Positions 1 to 8,125 of a DNA stretch of 32,986 nt are shown here, one piece after another. A model generated the notes under the pieces. The model ran no database searches. It was not told where the DNA came from and saw only the letters and a list, made by a program, of their open reading frames with translations. A program made the translations under genes and the position numbers. Numbering within the stretch: the stretch's first letter is position 1; every line of letters starts with the position of its first letter. The stretch comes from JACTMI01 sp964618415. GTDB lineage: Bacteria; Acidobacteriota; Thermoanaerobaculia; Multivoradales; JAGPDF01. The stretch is from assembly GCA_964618415.1 (NCBI GenBank), contig CAZUAT010000034.1, positions 1 to 32,986 on the forward strand, in the 5' to 3' direction.

Positions 1-1521
1 GGCTCGCTGGCGCCGCGCGAGGCCGCCGCGTTGCGCGAGGCGCTGGGCGGCCTGCCGGCGCTGCTGGCCGAGCTCGACGGCTCTCCCTCCGGTCTGCTGG
101 CGGCGATGGCGCAGGTCGATCCGCTGGCCGATCTGCGCGGCCGGCTGGCCGCCGGGCTCGCCGAGTCGCCGGCCGCGCGCCCAGAAGACGGCGCTGTGAT
201 CGCCGAAGGGATCGACGCCGAACTCGACGAGGTGCGGTCGCTGGCGCACGACAGCAAGCGGCACATCCTGGCAATCGAGGAGCGCGAGCGCGCCCGCACC
301 GGCATCGCCTCGCTCAAAATCCGCTACAACCGCGTCTTCGGCTACTCGATCGAGATCTCGCGGACGCAGGCCGCGAAGGTGCCCGACGACTACCAGCGCC
401 GCCAGACCCTGGCTCAGGCCGAGCGCTACGTCACTCCGGAGTTGCAGGGGCTCGAGGAGCGGATCGAGCGCGCCGAGCAGCGCCAGCGCGAGATCGAGAT
501 CGCCCTCTACGCGGAGCTGCGCGGCGCGGTGGCGGCGGCCGCCGACCGGCTGGCCCGGGTGGGCGACGCGATCGCCCGCCTCGACGTCCTGGCGGGGTGG
601 GCCGACCTGGCCAGTCGCGCTGGCTGGCAGCGACCGGAGGTCGGGACGGCCGGCAGCGGCATCCGGATCGTGGAAGGTCGACATCCGGTGCTCGAGGCGA
701 CGCTGGGAGCGGAGTTCGTTCCCAACGACGCCGAGCTCGACCCGGAACGGGCGCAGATCGTGCTTCTGACCGGCCCCAACATGGGCGGCAAGTCGACCTA
801 CCTGCGGCAGGTGGCGCTGATCTGCCTGCTCGCACAGTGCGGCTGCTGGGTGCCGGCGCGCTCGGCGACCATGGGTGCTCTCGACCGGATTTTTTCGCGC
901 GTCGGGGCTTCCGACGACCTGGCGCGCGGCGAGTCGACGTTCATGGTCGAGATGATCGAGACCGCCAATATCCTGCGCCAGTCGAGCGCCGCGAGCCTGG
1001 TGATCCTCGATGAGGTGGGGCGCGGCACGGCGACCTTCGACGGGCTGTCGCTGGCCTGGGCGATCGTCGAGCATCTGCACGAGGGGCCGCGGCCGCTGAC
1101 CATCTTCGCCACCCACTACCACGAGCTGACCGAACTCGAGGCGCTGCTGCCGCGGGTGGTCAACCGCACCATGGCGGTCAAGGAGTGGGAAGACCGCATC
1201 CTGTTCCTGCGGCGCGTCGTGCCGGGCAGCGCCGACAAGTCGTACGGCTTGCACGTGGCGCGGCTGGCCGGGTTGCCGCCGAGCGTGGTGGAGCGGGCCG
1301 CCCAGGTGCTGCGCAACCTGGAGGCGAAGGAGTTCGATCCGCACGGTCGCCCGCGTCTCGCCGAGGGCAGCGAGTTTCCGGCGCAGCGGGCCGGTCAGAT
1401 GCCGCTCTTCGCGCCGGCCGACGAACTGGTGGCGCGCATCGTGCGCGAGACGGACCTCGACCGGCTGACCCCGCTCGCCGCCCTCAACCTCCTCGCCAGC
1501 CTGCAGGATCGCCTCCAGTGA
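1..1521 (+). CDS. mutS: DNA mismatch repair protein MutS (5' end missing)
   Basis: This is the C-terminal 506 residues of MutS; the frame is open from base 1, so the N-terminal mismatch-binding and connector domains lie outside the window (full MutS is usually about 850-880 residues). MutS recognises mismatches as a dimer and uses ATP to license MutL. Seen here are the core/clamp signature YNRVFGYSIEIS, the Walker A loop GPNMGGKST (bases 772-798), the Walker B pair DE (1009-1014) within ILDEVGRGT, and the FATHYHEL switch region. Near the C-terminus QMPLF (1396-1410) fits the beta-clamp-binding consensus QxxLF, comparable to the clamp motif near the E. coli MutS C-terminus (family knowledge). 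The stop codon overlaps the GTG of nagZ by four bases. A TTG at 31 is an internal codon, not the true start. Identity is very sure. Confidence 0.97.
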   Translation, partial: GSLAPREAAALREALGGLPALLAELDGSPSGLLAAMAQVDPLADLRGRLAAGLAESPAARPEDGAVIAEGIDAELDEVRSLAHDSKRHILAIEERERARTGIASLKIRYNRVFGYSIEISRTQAAKVPDDYQRRQTLAQAERYVTPELQGLEERIERAEQRQREIEIALYAELRGAVAAAADRLARVGDAIARLDVLAGWADLASRAGWQRPEVGTAGSGIRIVEGRHPVLEATLGAEFVPNDAELDPERAQIVLLTGPNMGGKSTYLRQVALICLLAQCGCWVPARSATMGALDRIFSRVGASDDLARGESTFMVEMIETANILRQSSAASLVILDEVGRGTATFDGLSLAWAIVEHLHEGPRPLTIFATHYHELTELEALLPRVVNRTMAVKEWEDRILFLRRVVPGSADKSYGLHVARLAGLPPSVVERAAQVLRNLEAKEFDPHGRPRLAEGSEFPAQRAGQMPLFAPADELVARIVRETDLDRLTPLAALNLLASLQDRLQ

Positions 1522-2559
1522 AGGGCGCCGAGCTGCTCGTCCTCGGTTTCGAGGGGACGCGGCTGACCGGCGGCGAGCGCCGATTGCTGGCGAGGCTGCG
1601 TCCGTTGGGGGTCATCCTGGTCCAGCGCAATATCGGCGCCGACCTCGGCGAGCTGATCGAGCTGGTGGGGGAGGTGCGCGCCGCGACGCCCGACAGCCTG
1701 CTCGCCCTCGACGCGGAGGGGGGCCGGGTCGATCGACTGCGCGACCTGTTCGGACCCGCGCCGTCGGCCCAGGCGCTGGCGGCCCGGCCGCCGGCGCTCA
1801 CCCGGCGCGCCGCGCGCTGGATCGGCGCCGCGATGCGGGCGACCGGCTTCGACCTCGACTTCGCGCCGGTCGTCGACCTGGATCGTGGCCGGAGCGGCAA
1901 CGCCCTCGACGGGCGCTGCTTCGGGGCCGACGTCCGCAGTGTGGTGGCGCGCGGTCGCGCCGTGCTCGACGGGCTGGCAGCCTCGGGGATCGGTGGCTGC
2001 CTGAAGCACTTTCCGGGCCTCGGAGGAGCGCCGGCAGACACCCATCTGCGGCCCGCGTGCATCGAGCTGACTGTTGCCGAGCTGGCGCGGGACCTGGAAC
2101 CGTTCGGCCGCCTGGCGGCGCGCGCCGGTGCGGTGATGGCCGGCCATGCGATCTACCCGGCACTCGACCCGCAGTTGCGGCCGGCGACGCTCTCGCCGCC
2201 GATCGCCACCCACGTGCTGCGACGCGGTCTGCGGCCGCGCTTTACTGGGGTGCTGTTTTCGGACGACCTCGAGATGGGAGCACTCGGGCCGTGGGGCGAC
2301 CTGCCGGAGCGGGGCGCTGCAGCGCTGGCGGCGGGCTGCGACGCGCTGCTGTTCTGCCGCCAGATCGAGGACGCCCCGGCGATTGCGGCGCGCCTGGCNN
2401 NNNNNNNNACCGGCGCTGTCCACGCGGCGGCGTGAGGCCACCGCACGCCTCGAACGCCTGCGCCGGCAGCTGGCTCGGCTGCGCGCCGCAGCCGGCCCAC
2501 TGCCGGACCCGGCGCAACTGCGCGCCCGGCTCGCCGCGGTCGGTGCCGCCGCGAGCTGA
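1518..2559 (+). CDS. nagZ: Beta-N-acetylhexosaminidase (GH3, NagZ-type), interrupted by assembly gap
   Basis: Glycoside hydrolase family 3 enzyme that in the known family removes N-acetylglucosamine from muropeptides during cytoplasmic peptidoglycan recycling. The GH3/NagZ signatures are KHFPG (2004-2018) followed by a DTH triad containing the general acid/base histidine, and FSDDLEMGA (from 2256) holding the nucleophile aspartate. The GTG start at 1518 overlaps the mutS stop (GTGA). Ten N (2399-2408) interrupt the gene: before them it reads in one frame, after them the family-like C-terminal helix continues in another frame to TGA at 2557-2559. The span is 1042 bases, not a multiple of three, so the N run is a placeholder of wrong length, not a real frameshift. 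Total size of about 347 codons matches NagZ (about 340), so little sequence is probably missing. No signal peptide is visible. Confidence 0.9.
2399..2408. other. Assembly gap (10 N) inside nagZ
   Basis: Ten consecutive N bases. The reading frame of nagZ changes across them, which shows that the number of N does not equal the true number of missing bases. Confidence 0.99.
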
Positions 2560-2571
2560 CCGCGTCAGGGC

Positions 2572-2991
2572 TCAGAACGGGATGTCGTCGTCGCCGAAGT
2601 CGCCGCCGCCGCCGGAACTCGGCTCCGGGGCGCTGCCGTAGTCGCCACCGCGGCTGCCGCCGTCGCCCTTCGAGCCGAGCATCTGGAAGTTCTCGCAGAT
2701 GATCTCGGTGCGGTACTGCTTCTTGCCTTCCTTGTCGTCCCAGGAGCGCGTCTGGATCCGCCCTTCGAGGTAGATCTGCTTGCCCTTGGTCAGGTACTGC
2801 GCCGCGATCTCGGCCTGACGGCCGAACACCACGATGTTGTGCCACTCGGTGTCGTCCTTGCGGTTGCCGTCGCGGTCCTTGTAGCGCCGCGAGGTGGCCA
2901 GCGAGAAGTTGACCACCGGCTGCCCGCTGGGCAGCGAACGAGACTCCGGGTCGCGTCCCAGGTTGCCGATCAGAATCACCTTGTTGACCAT
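2572..2991 (-). CDS. ssb: Single-stranded DNA-binding protein
   Basis: A 139-residue SSB. It coats single-stranded DNA during replication, repair and recombination and recruits partner proteins through its acidic tip. The N-terminal OB fold (about residues 1-105) carries the typical opening MVNKVILIGNLGRDPE and WHNIVVFGRQAE. A glycine/serine-rich linker follows, and the protein ends DDDIPF, the canonical partner-binding tail. The ATG at 2989-2991 has an AAGGAG-type ribosome site a few bases upstream on the minus strand. The gene is convergent with nagZ (12-base gap) and divergent from dtd. It is not placed between rpsF and rpsR as in Firmicutes; those genes lie about 9.7 kb away and are adjacent to each other. 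Confidence 0.97.
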   Translation of the reverse strand: MVNKVILIGNLGRDPESRSLPSGQPVVNFSLATSRRYKDRDGNRKDDTEWHNIVVFGRQAEIAAQYLTKGKQIYLEGRIQTRSWDDKEGKKQYRTEIICENFQMLGSKGDGGSRGGDYGSAPEPSSGGGGDFGDDDIPF

Positions 2992-3128
2992 CCTGCTCTC
3001 TCCTTGTCTCCGTCCGCCTGCGAGGGGTGGGCGACGGTATCATGGGCCCCGGAATCGGTCCGAAGAGCGCTCCGGCCGGCGCGGTCCCCCGCCGCACGGC
3101 CCGATTCGACAGAAGAGGACGCGTCCCC

Positions 3129-3566
3129 ATGCGCCTGGTCTTGCAGCGAGTCGCCCACGCCCGAGTCGAGGTGGACGGAGAGCGGGTCGGCGCCATCGGA
3201 CCGGGGCTGCTCGTCCTCGCCGGGGTGGCCGCCGGCGACGACAGCGAGACCGTCCGGTTGGCCGCCGAGCGGCTGCTGACCCTGCGGCTTTTCGCCGACA
3301 CGGCCGGCCGCATGAATCTCGACCTGCGCCAGGTCGGCGGCAGGGTGTTGCTCGTCTCCCAGTTCACCCTCGTCGCGTCGCTCGACCGCGGGCGGCGGCC
3401 GTCGTTCGACCGCGCCGCGCCACCCGAGGAGGCCCGTCAGCGGCTGGCGGAGCTGGCGGCGCACCTCGCCGCAGCCGGCGTGCCGGTCGAGCAAGGCCGG
3501 TTCGGCGCCCACATGGCGGTGAAGCTGGTCAACGACGGCCCAGTGACGTTCGTGCTCGACCTCTGA
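3129..3566 (+). CDS. dtd: D-aminoacyl-tRNA deacylase
   Basis: A 145-residue DTD, which hydrolyses D-amino acids (and glycine) mis-attached to tRNA. Two family motifs are clear: the VSQFTL segment and, near the C-terminus, the FGAHMAVKLVNDGPVT segment whose NDGPVT turn is the cross-subunit Gly-cisPro motif that gives chiral selectivity (family knowledge). The ATG at 3129 is chosen because MRLVLQRV is the conserved N-terminus and GAGGA lies about ten bases upstream; the open frame extends further upstream to 3027, but that part looks non-coding. The gene stands alone, divergent from ssb and convergent with the M50 protease gene. A TATCAT hexamer at 3038-3043 could be its -10, but no good -35 accompanies it. 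Confidence 0.95.
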   Translation: MRLVLQRVAHARVEVDGERVGAIGPGLLVLAGVAAGDDSETVRLAAERLLTLRLFADTAGRMNLDLRQVGGRVLLVSQFTLVASLDRGRRPSFDRAAPPEEARQRLAELAAHLAAAGVPVEQGRFGAHMAVKLVNDGPVTFVLDL

Positions 3567-3585
3567 GCGCGGCCGAGCCGGCTGG

Positions 3586-4560
3586 TCAGGGTCCGACGAG
3601 CGCCACGAGGCGGATCGGCACCGGCAGGAAGCAGAGCACCAGAATCAGGACAGCGCTGGCGACCAGCCAGCGCCCCCGCCGATCGAGCGGCGTGCGCTCG
3701 TCGATCACCGGCGGGTGGCGCAGGCCGAGCACCAGGACGACCACGCACCAGACCCACCAGCCCGGCCAGCGCAGGCCGAGCAGCGCCAGGCCCAGCCAGA
3801 GCGGCAGAGCCAGGCGCCGCTGCCAGCGGCCGGCAGCGGCGTAGAGAATGTGACCGCCATCCAGCTGGGCCAGGGGCAGCAGGTTCAGCATGGTGGCAAA
3901 CATGCCGACCCAGGCGGCGAGCAGGAACGGGTGTGGTTCGACGAGCGGCAGGTCGGCCGAGCCGTGGACCAGCGCCGAGACCAGGCCGACGAGCAGGTTG
4001 CGGCCGGGCAGATAGAGCCAGCGCGGCGAGGCACCGAGGTCGTCGCTGACCTGCAGCGTGCCGGGCTCGGAGGCCGCCACCCCGAGGACGAGAAACGGCA
4101 GCAGCATCAGGAAGCCGGCGATCGGGCCGGAGACGCCGACGTCGAGCAGCTGTCGCTTGGTGCGAATGACCGCCCGGATCCGGATAAAGGCGCCGAACGT
4201 GCCCAGGCCCGCGGGAGCCGGCAGGAAGTACGGCGGTGTGGCCGGCAGGCGGTGGTGACGGCAGGCGAGCCAGTGGCCGAACTCGTGGGCGAGCAGGATG
4301 CACAGCATCGGCAGTGCGAACCCGAGCCCCCAAGCGAGCAGCTGGGGATCGGTCCAGACGGTGCGCACGGCGGTCGGCGTCAGCCAGAGCGCCAGGTCGG
4401 TGTCGCGGTCGGTGCGCGCGGCGACGGCGAACAGGCCGCCCAGAGTGGTGGCGGTGAAGAAGGTCAGGCCGAGCAGCAGGCCGGCGAGCGGCCAGGAACC
4501 GGGGCGCCGGACGGGCGCCGCGCCGGCCGGCTGGGGCGGCGGCAGGCGCTCGACGCGCAA
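3586..4560 (-). CDS. Site-2-type M50 membrane metalloprotease
   Basis: A 324-residue polytopic membrane protein. The zinc-protease motif HEFGH is at residues 92-96 inside a hydrophobic segment, and the second metal-ligand motif, NLLPLAQLDGGH, is at about residues 226-237. A GPIAGF segment near residue 145 is also typical of the family. About six or more hydrophobic segments are visible. Architecture is closest to the compact S2P homologues (EGY/slr0643-like) without PDZ domains; the substrate is unknown. The start is TTG at 4558-4560, four bases after the HU stop, so the two are very probably co-transcribed. No strong ribosome site is seen at that TTG, so translation may depend on coupling to the HU gene. 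Class is sure; biological role is not. Confidence 0.88.
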   Translation of the reverse strand: MRVERLPPPQPAGAAPVRRPGSWPLAGLLLGLTFFTATTLGGLFAVAARTDRDTDLALWLTPTAVRTVWTDPQLLAWGLGFALPMLCILLAHEFGHWLACRHHRLPATPPYFLPAPAGLGTFGAFIRIRAVIRTKRQLLDVGVSGPIAGFLMLLPFLVLGVAASEPGTLQVSDDLGASPRWLYLPGRNLLVGLVSALVHGSADLPLVEPHPFLLAAWVGMFATMLNLLPLAQLDGGHILYAAAGRWQRRLALPLWLGLALLGLRWPGWWVWCVVVLVLGLRHPPVIDERTPLDRRGRWLVASAVLILVLCFLPVPIRLVALVGP

Positions 4561-4564
4561 CGGA

Positions 4565-4831
4565 TCAGAGATTCTTGAGGTCCTTGCCGGGCTTGAAGCG
4601 CACCGTCCGGCCGGGCGTGATGGCCACTTCGACGCCGGTCTTCGGGTTGCGGCCCACGCCCTTCTTGCGGTCGCGGACCTGGAAGACGCCGAAGCCCCGC
4701 AGTTCGATCCGCTTGCCGGCGCCGAGCGCGGCCTTCATCGAATCGAGAATGGTGTCGACCGCCTGCACGGCCTTGATCCGCGGGATGTTCGAGAGCTCCG
4801 CCACGCGGTTGACGATGTCCGCTTTGATCAT
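4565..4831 (-). CDS. HU/IHF family nucleoid DNA-binding protein
   Basis: An 88-residue histone-like protein that bends DNA as a dimer. It has the family helical N-terminus (MIKADIVNRVAE), the FGVFQVRDRK strand, and GRNPKTG in the DNA-embracing arm, followed by VRFKPGKDLK. Whether it is HU or an IHF subunit cannot be decided from this alone; the sequence is IHF-like around residues 45-75. The ATG at 4829-4831 follows a GAGGA element about ten bases away. A good sigma-70-type promoter sits directly upstream (see 4853-4881). It leads a two-gene unit with the M50 protease. Confidence 0.94.
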   Translation of the reverse strand: MIKADIVNRVAELSNIPRIKAVQAVDTILDSMKAALGAGKRIELRGFGVFQVRDRKKGVGRNPKTGVEVAITPGRTVRFKPGKDLKNL

Positions 4832-4852
4832 GGCTCCGGGGTCCTCGTGGCC

Positions 4853-4881
4853 AGCCTAGTGGAGGGGGGCGGGGGAGTCAA
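4853..4881 (-). promoter_or_regulatory. Predicted sigma-70 promoter of HU/M50 operon
   Basis: On the minus strand TTGACT (4881-4876) is separated by exactly 17 bases from TAGGCT (4858-4853). The -35 matches the consensus at five of six positions and the -10 at three. Transcription would begin near 4846, about 15 bases before the HU start codon. The spacer is an almost pure C run on this strand, which is unusual. Confidence 0.5.
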
Positions 4882-4895
4882 CGAAAGGCCGTCCA

Positions 4896-6101
4896 TCACG
4901 CCCGGTGCAGCTTCTTGCGCATGATGCACAGTTCGAGGGCGATCGACGCCTTGGCGGTGACGCTCTGCAACTCGCGCAGCACGGCCGGGGAGACCGATGC
5001 CCCCTCGGGGACTATCAGCAGCACGGCGACGAGGCGCTCGCGGACCCGCATCGGCAGCGCCACCAGGTCGCGGTGCGCCGCCTCGCCGAGCAGGCCGATC
5101 ATCTCCAGATGGGCTGGCAGCTCGGCGAGCGGACCGCGGTGGAGGGGTGCCCCCTCGCGCAGGGTCAGGAAGATCGACGGCTGGTCGAGCGGCAGGCGCA
5201 TGGCACGCAGGCGCACCGCGTCGAGGCCGTGCGCGTGCCAGCCGTCCAGGCTGTTCTTGCGAACGCGCAGCAGCGCCGCGGCCGCGCAGCGGCCCTGCAT
5301 CGCCTGGATCACGACCTCGCCCACCGCATCGGCGTCGCGCGGATTCATGAGGCGCGCCTCGACGTCGCCGAGCGCCAGCGGGCCGGCCGGGCGAGCTGGG
5401 GGGGCAGGCGGCTTCGGAACCGGCGGGGGCGGGGGGGCCTCCGCGGCCGGAGGCGCCGGCGGCTGCGGCACGAACTCGTGCGGGGTGCGCGGCGCCGGCT
5501 GGGCCGCGGCCGGTGCCGCGGCGGCAGCGTCCGTGCGCGGCGCCCCGAGGCCGAACGACTCGTCCCACGACAGCTGCTGGGTCGGTTCCGGCTCGTCGCG
5601 CGAGCGGCGCAGGAAGGCGGCGCGGTCGAGCCGCTCGACCAGCTTGGCGAATCGCTGCGGGCACTCCTCCCCGTAGTGCTTCTCGAGCGCCTCGAGGACC
5701 CGCGCCTCGGTGGCAATCATCGGGCGCACGCGCCGGCCGGTGACGAACGACAGCTCGTCGAGGGCGCGCAGATCGCGCGTGTCGATCATCGCCACTTCGA
5801 CCTGGGTCGAGGTGGCGCGCACCGGAACGACGAAGTGCGCGCGGGCCACTTTGGCCGGCAACAGCCGCCGGACGTCGGCCGGCACCGAGCGCAGCTCCTC
5901 GGGGGTCACCGCGGGGACCTTCTGCTGCTCGGCCAGCGCCCGCACGATCTCCTCCTCGGGGACCGCGTCGATCTCCAGCAGGCAGGTGCCGAGCTTGCCG
6001 CCTACGACCTTCTGGTGGCGCAGTGCGCGCAGCAGCTGATCACGGGCGAGCACGCCGCGCTGCTCCAGCAGCTCTCCGAGGCGGGTTCCGCGCGCGCACA
6101 T
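4896..6101 (-). CDS. MshEN (type II/IV ATPase N-terminal) domain protein with proline-rich linker and GAF-like C-terminus
   Basis: A 401-residue protein, not a known named gene. Residues about 5-145 form a T2SSE-N/MshEN domain. Residues 7-30 match the 24-residue cyclic-di-GMP-binding motif known from MshE (RLG at 7-9, G16, Q30), and residues 36-59 are a second, weaker copy (KLG at 36-38, Q59) after a five-residue spacer. Residues about 190-240 are an Ala/Pro-rich linker. Residues about 243-395 resemble a small GAF-like sensory domain with alternating strands and a final long helix. The usual secretion/pilus ATPase domain is absent. The start at 6099-6101 is chosen because the motif begins just after it; an open frame runs further to 6275 but would overlap the divergent gene. 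No clear ribosome site is visible. It could be a c-di-GMP-responsive adaptor for motility or secretion; that is inference. Confidence 0.75.
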   Translation of the reverse strand: MCARGTRLGELLEQRGVLARDQLLRALRHQKVVGGKLGTCLLEIDAVPEEEIVRALAEQQKVPAVTPEELRSVPADVRRLLPAKVARAHFVVPVRATSTQVEVAMIDTRDLRALDELSFVTGRRVRPMIATEARVLEALEKHYGEECPQRFAKLVERLDRAAFLRRSRDEPEPTQQLSWDESFGLGAPRTDAAAAAPAAAQPAPRTPHEFVPQPPAPPAAEAPPPPPVPKPPAPPARPAGPLALGDVEARLMNPRDADAVGEVVIQAMQGRCAAAALLRVRKNSLDGWHAHGLDAVRLRAMRLPLDQPSIFLTLREGAPLHRGPLAELPAHLEMIGLLGEAAHRDLVALPMRVRERLVAVLLIVPEGASVSPAVLRELQSVTAKASIALELCIMRKKLHRA

Positions 6102-6201
6102 GGCGAGAGAGTGGGCGAGTGAATAAGTCGTTATGGCCGAAAGATTTGAAAAGCCCCGCCATCCTACCGGCCGGAGCCGTCCCTGGCAAGCCGATTGCGG
6201 A

Positions 6202-6207
6202 TAGCAT
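6202..6207 (+). promoter_or_regulatory. Possible -10 element for TPR gene (leaderless arrangement)
   Basis: TAGCAT lies seven bases before the ATG at 6215. If used as a -10 box, transcription would start at or next to the start codon. No ribosome site is visible upstream of the ATG, which is compatible with leaderless translation. No convincing -35 is seen. Confidence 0.25.
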
Positions 6208-6214
6208 CGCCGCG

Positions 6215-8125
6215 ATGCCTCGTCTGCCCTGGCTTTCCGCCGCTCTGCTCGCCGCCCTGCTGGCCGCCGCGACACCTCAGGTCTCCGCCCAAGAGCCGTC
6301 CCCGCGCCAGCTGCCGACGGCCGACTTCCTCGACGCGCGACAGCTGGCCGAGGAGGGCCGGCTCGAGACCGCGCTGGTCCTGCTCGACCGCGTGCAGCGG
6401 GCGGCGCCGGCGGATCCGTACGTGCGGCTGGAGCGCTCCGAGCTGCTGGTGCGGGTGGGCCGGTTCGACGAGGCTGCGCGTGCGGCAGCGGAAGCGCGGC
6501 AGCTCGCCCCGGACAACCTCGACGCGGTGCGGCTGCAGGGGCGCGTGGAGCTCATGCGCGCCGAGAGCGATCCGGCGGCGATCGATATCGCTCGCGCGGC
6601 GTTCGAGCGGTTGCGGGTCGAGGACCCGGAGGATCTCGAGGCCTTGATCTCCCTCGGTCAGATCTACCTCGGCTCGGGGCGGCCTGGGCTTGCCGCCGAC
6701 GCGCTGGCCGAAGCGGACCGCCTGCGGCCGGGCCATCCGGGGATCCAGCAGCTGCTCGAGCGGGCGCTGGCCGGCAGCGACGATCCGGCCACCTCGGCCC
6801 GCGTGCTCGGCGAGCGGCTGGCGCGCGATCCCCAGTCGCTGGCGACGCGGCTCGAACTTGCCGACCTCCGGGCACGAGCCGGGGAGATCGAAGAGGCGTT
6901 GCGCCTGCTCGAGCAGACGCCGCAGGCACAGCGCGACGGGCTGGACGTGCGCCGCCGGCTGGCCCTCGTTCTGCTGCAGGCGGGCGACCTCGAGCGGGCG
7001 CGCGCGGAGGCCAGCTCGATCGTCGAGCAGTGGCCCAACTACAGCGGTGGCCGCCTGATGCTCGCGCGCATCGAGGTGGCGTACGGCAACTTCGCGGCTG
7101 CCGAGGAGCTGCTCGGTCCGATGCTGGCCGACCCGTCGGCGCCGCCGGTCGTCCTGGAGCTCGAGCAGCGGATCCTCGAAGGCACCGGCCAGATCGAGCG
7201 CGCCGCCGAACGGCTACGCGAGCAGGCGCAGGCGGAGACCGCGGAAGGCGATGCCGGAGCGGCAACTCTGCTGCATCTCGAGCGCGCCCGGCTCTGGGGC
7301 CGCGCCGGCAACTGGGAGGAAGCGCTCGCCGCCATCCACGCGATCGAGCCCGGAGATGCCACGCTGGCGCAGCTCGACGAGGAAGTGACCGGGGTGGCGA
7401 TCCGCGCGCTCGGTCAGCTCGGCCGCTACGACGAGGCCCTGGCGCGGGCCGGCGACGCCGACCCGGCCCGGGCGCGGCTGGCGGCGGCGCGGGTCGGCCT
7501 GCTGCTGGCCGCTGGGCGGGCCGCCGAAGCCGAGCGGGAAGCGGCGGCGCTGCGCGAGCGGGGCGTCCCGGCTCGCCTGGCGCTCGCCGCCGTGCTGGCC
7601 GAGCGCGAGCGGTGGCCGGAGGCGATCGAAGCGTTTTCGGGGGTCCTCGCGGAGGATCCCGCGGACCTGGAGGCGAATTTCGGGCTGGGCGTGGCACTCG
7701 AACGCGCCGGCCGGCTCACGGAGGCCACGGAGCGGTTCGCAGCCGTGCTCGAGAGCTACCCGGACTTCGCGCCGGCACTCAACTACCTCGGCTACCTCTG
7801 GATCGAAAGGGGCGAGCGGCTGGCCGACGCCGTGGCGCTGGTCGATCGCGCGGTCCGGCTCGACCCGGACAACGGCGCTTACGTCGACTCGCTCGGCTGG
7901 GGCTACTACCGGCAGGGGCGGTACACGGAGGCGGTGGCGATGCTCGAGCGCGCGGCGCGCCTGCTGCCGAACGACGCCACGGTGCGTTCCCACCTGGGCG
8001 ACGCCCTGCTGGCCGCCGGCGCTCCCGAGCGCGCCGCCGAGGCCTACCGGATCGCCAGTGGCCTGGGAGGCCCCGACGGCGAGGCCGCGGCACGCAAGCT
8101 GGCCGAAGTCGAGGGCTCGCTCTGA
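6215..8125 (+). CDS. Exported tetratricopeptide-repeat protein
   Basis: A 636-residue protein. The ATG at 6215 is chosen because it begins a clear Sec signal peptide: MPRLPW, a Leu/Ala core, then a VSA|Q cleavage site after residue 25. The rest is a long chain of TPR helices, with repeat-like units (for example the LDPDNGAYVDSLGWGYYRQG region near residue 550) to the end. It is therefore probably periplasmic or outer-membrane attached, acting as a protein-interaction scaffold. Its stop overlaps the start of the LolB-like lipoprotein gene (CTGA, 8122-8125). A large TPR protein precedes lolB-ispE-prs in Pseudomonas as I recall (PA4667), which supports orthology by position. The function of that family is not established. 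Confidence 0.88.
   Translation: MPRLPWLSAALLAALLAAATPQVSAQEPSPRQLPTADFLDARQLAEEGRLETALVLLDRVQRAAPADPYVRLERSELLVRVGRFDEAARAAAEARQLAPDNLDAVRLQGRVELMRAESDPAAIDIARAAFERLRVEDPEDLEALISLGQIYLGSGRPGLAADALAEADRLRPGHPGIQQLLERALAGSDDPATSARVLGERLARDPQSLATRLELADLRARAGEIEEALRLLEQTPQAQRDGLDVRRRLALVLLQAGDLERARAEASSIVEQWPNYSGGRLMLARIEVAYGNFAAAEELLGPMLADPSAPPVVLELEQRILEGTGQIERAAERLREQAQAETAEGDAGAATLLHLERARLWGRAGNWEEALAAIHAIEPGDATLAQLDEEVTGVAIRALGQLGRYDEALARAGDADPARARLAAARVGLLLAAGRAAEAEREAAALRERGVPARLALAAVLAERERWPEAIEAFSGVLAEDPADLEANFGLGVALERAGRLTEATERFAAVLESYPDFAPALNYLGYLWIERGERLADAVALVDRAVRLDPDNGAYVDSLGWGYYRQGRYTEAVAMLERAARLLPNDATVRSHLGDALLAAGAPERAAEAYRIASGLGGPDGEAAARKLAEVEGSL

Noticed and set aside
3000..3060. 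Full promoter for dtd around TATCAT
   Set aside because: No -35 at an acceptable distance and a leader of about 80 bases; too weak to annotate as a promoter.
6102..6275. Upstream extension of the MshEN protein to a start at 6275
   Set aside because: The added 58 residues are not domain-like and would overlap the signal peptide of the divergent TPR gene; the MshEN motif begins just after the start at 6101.
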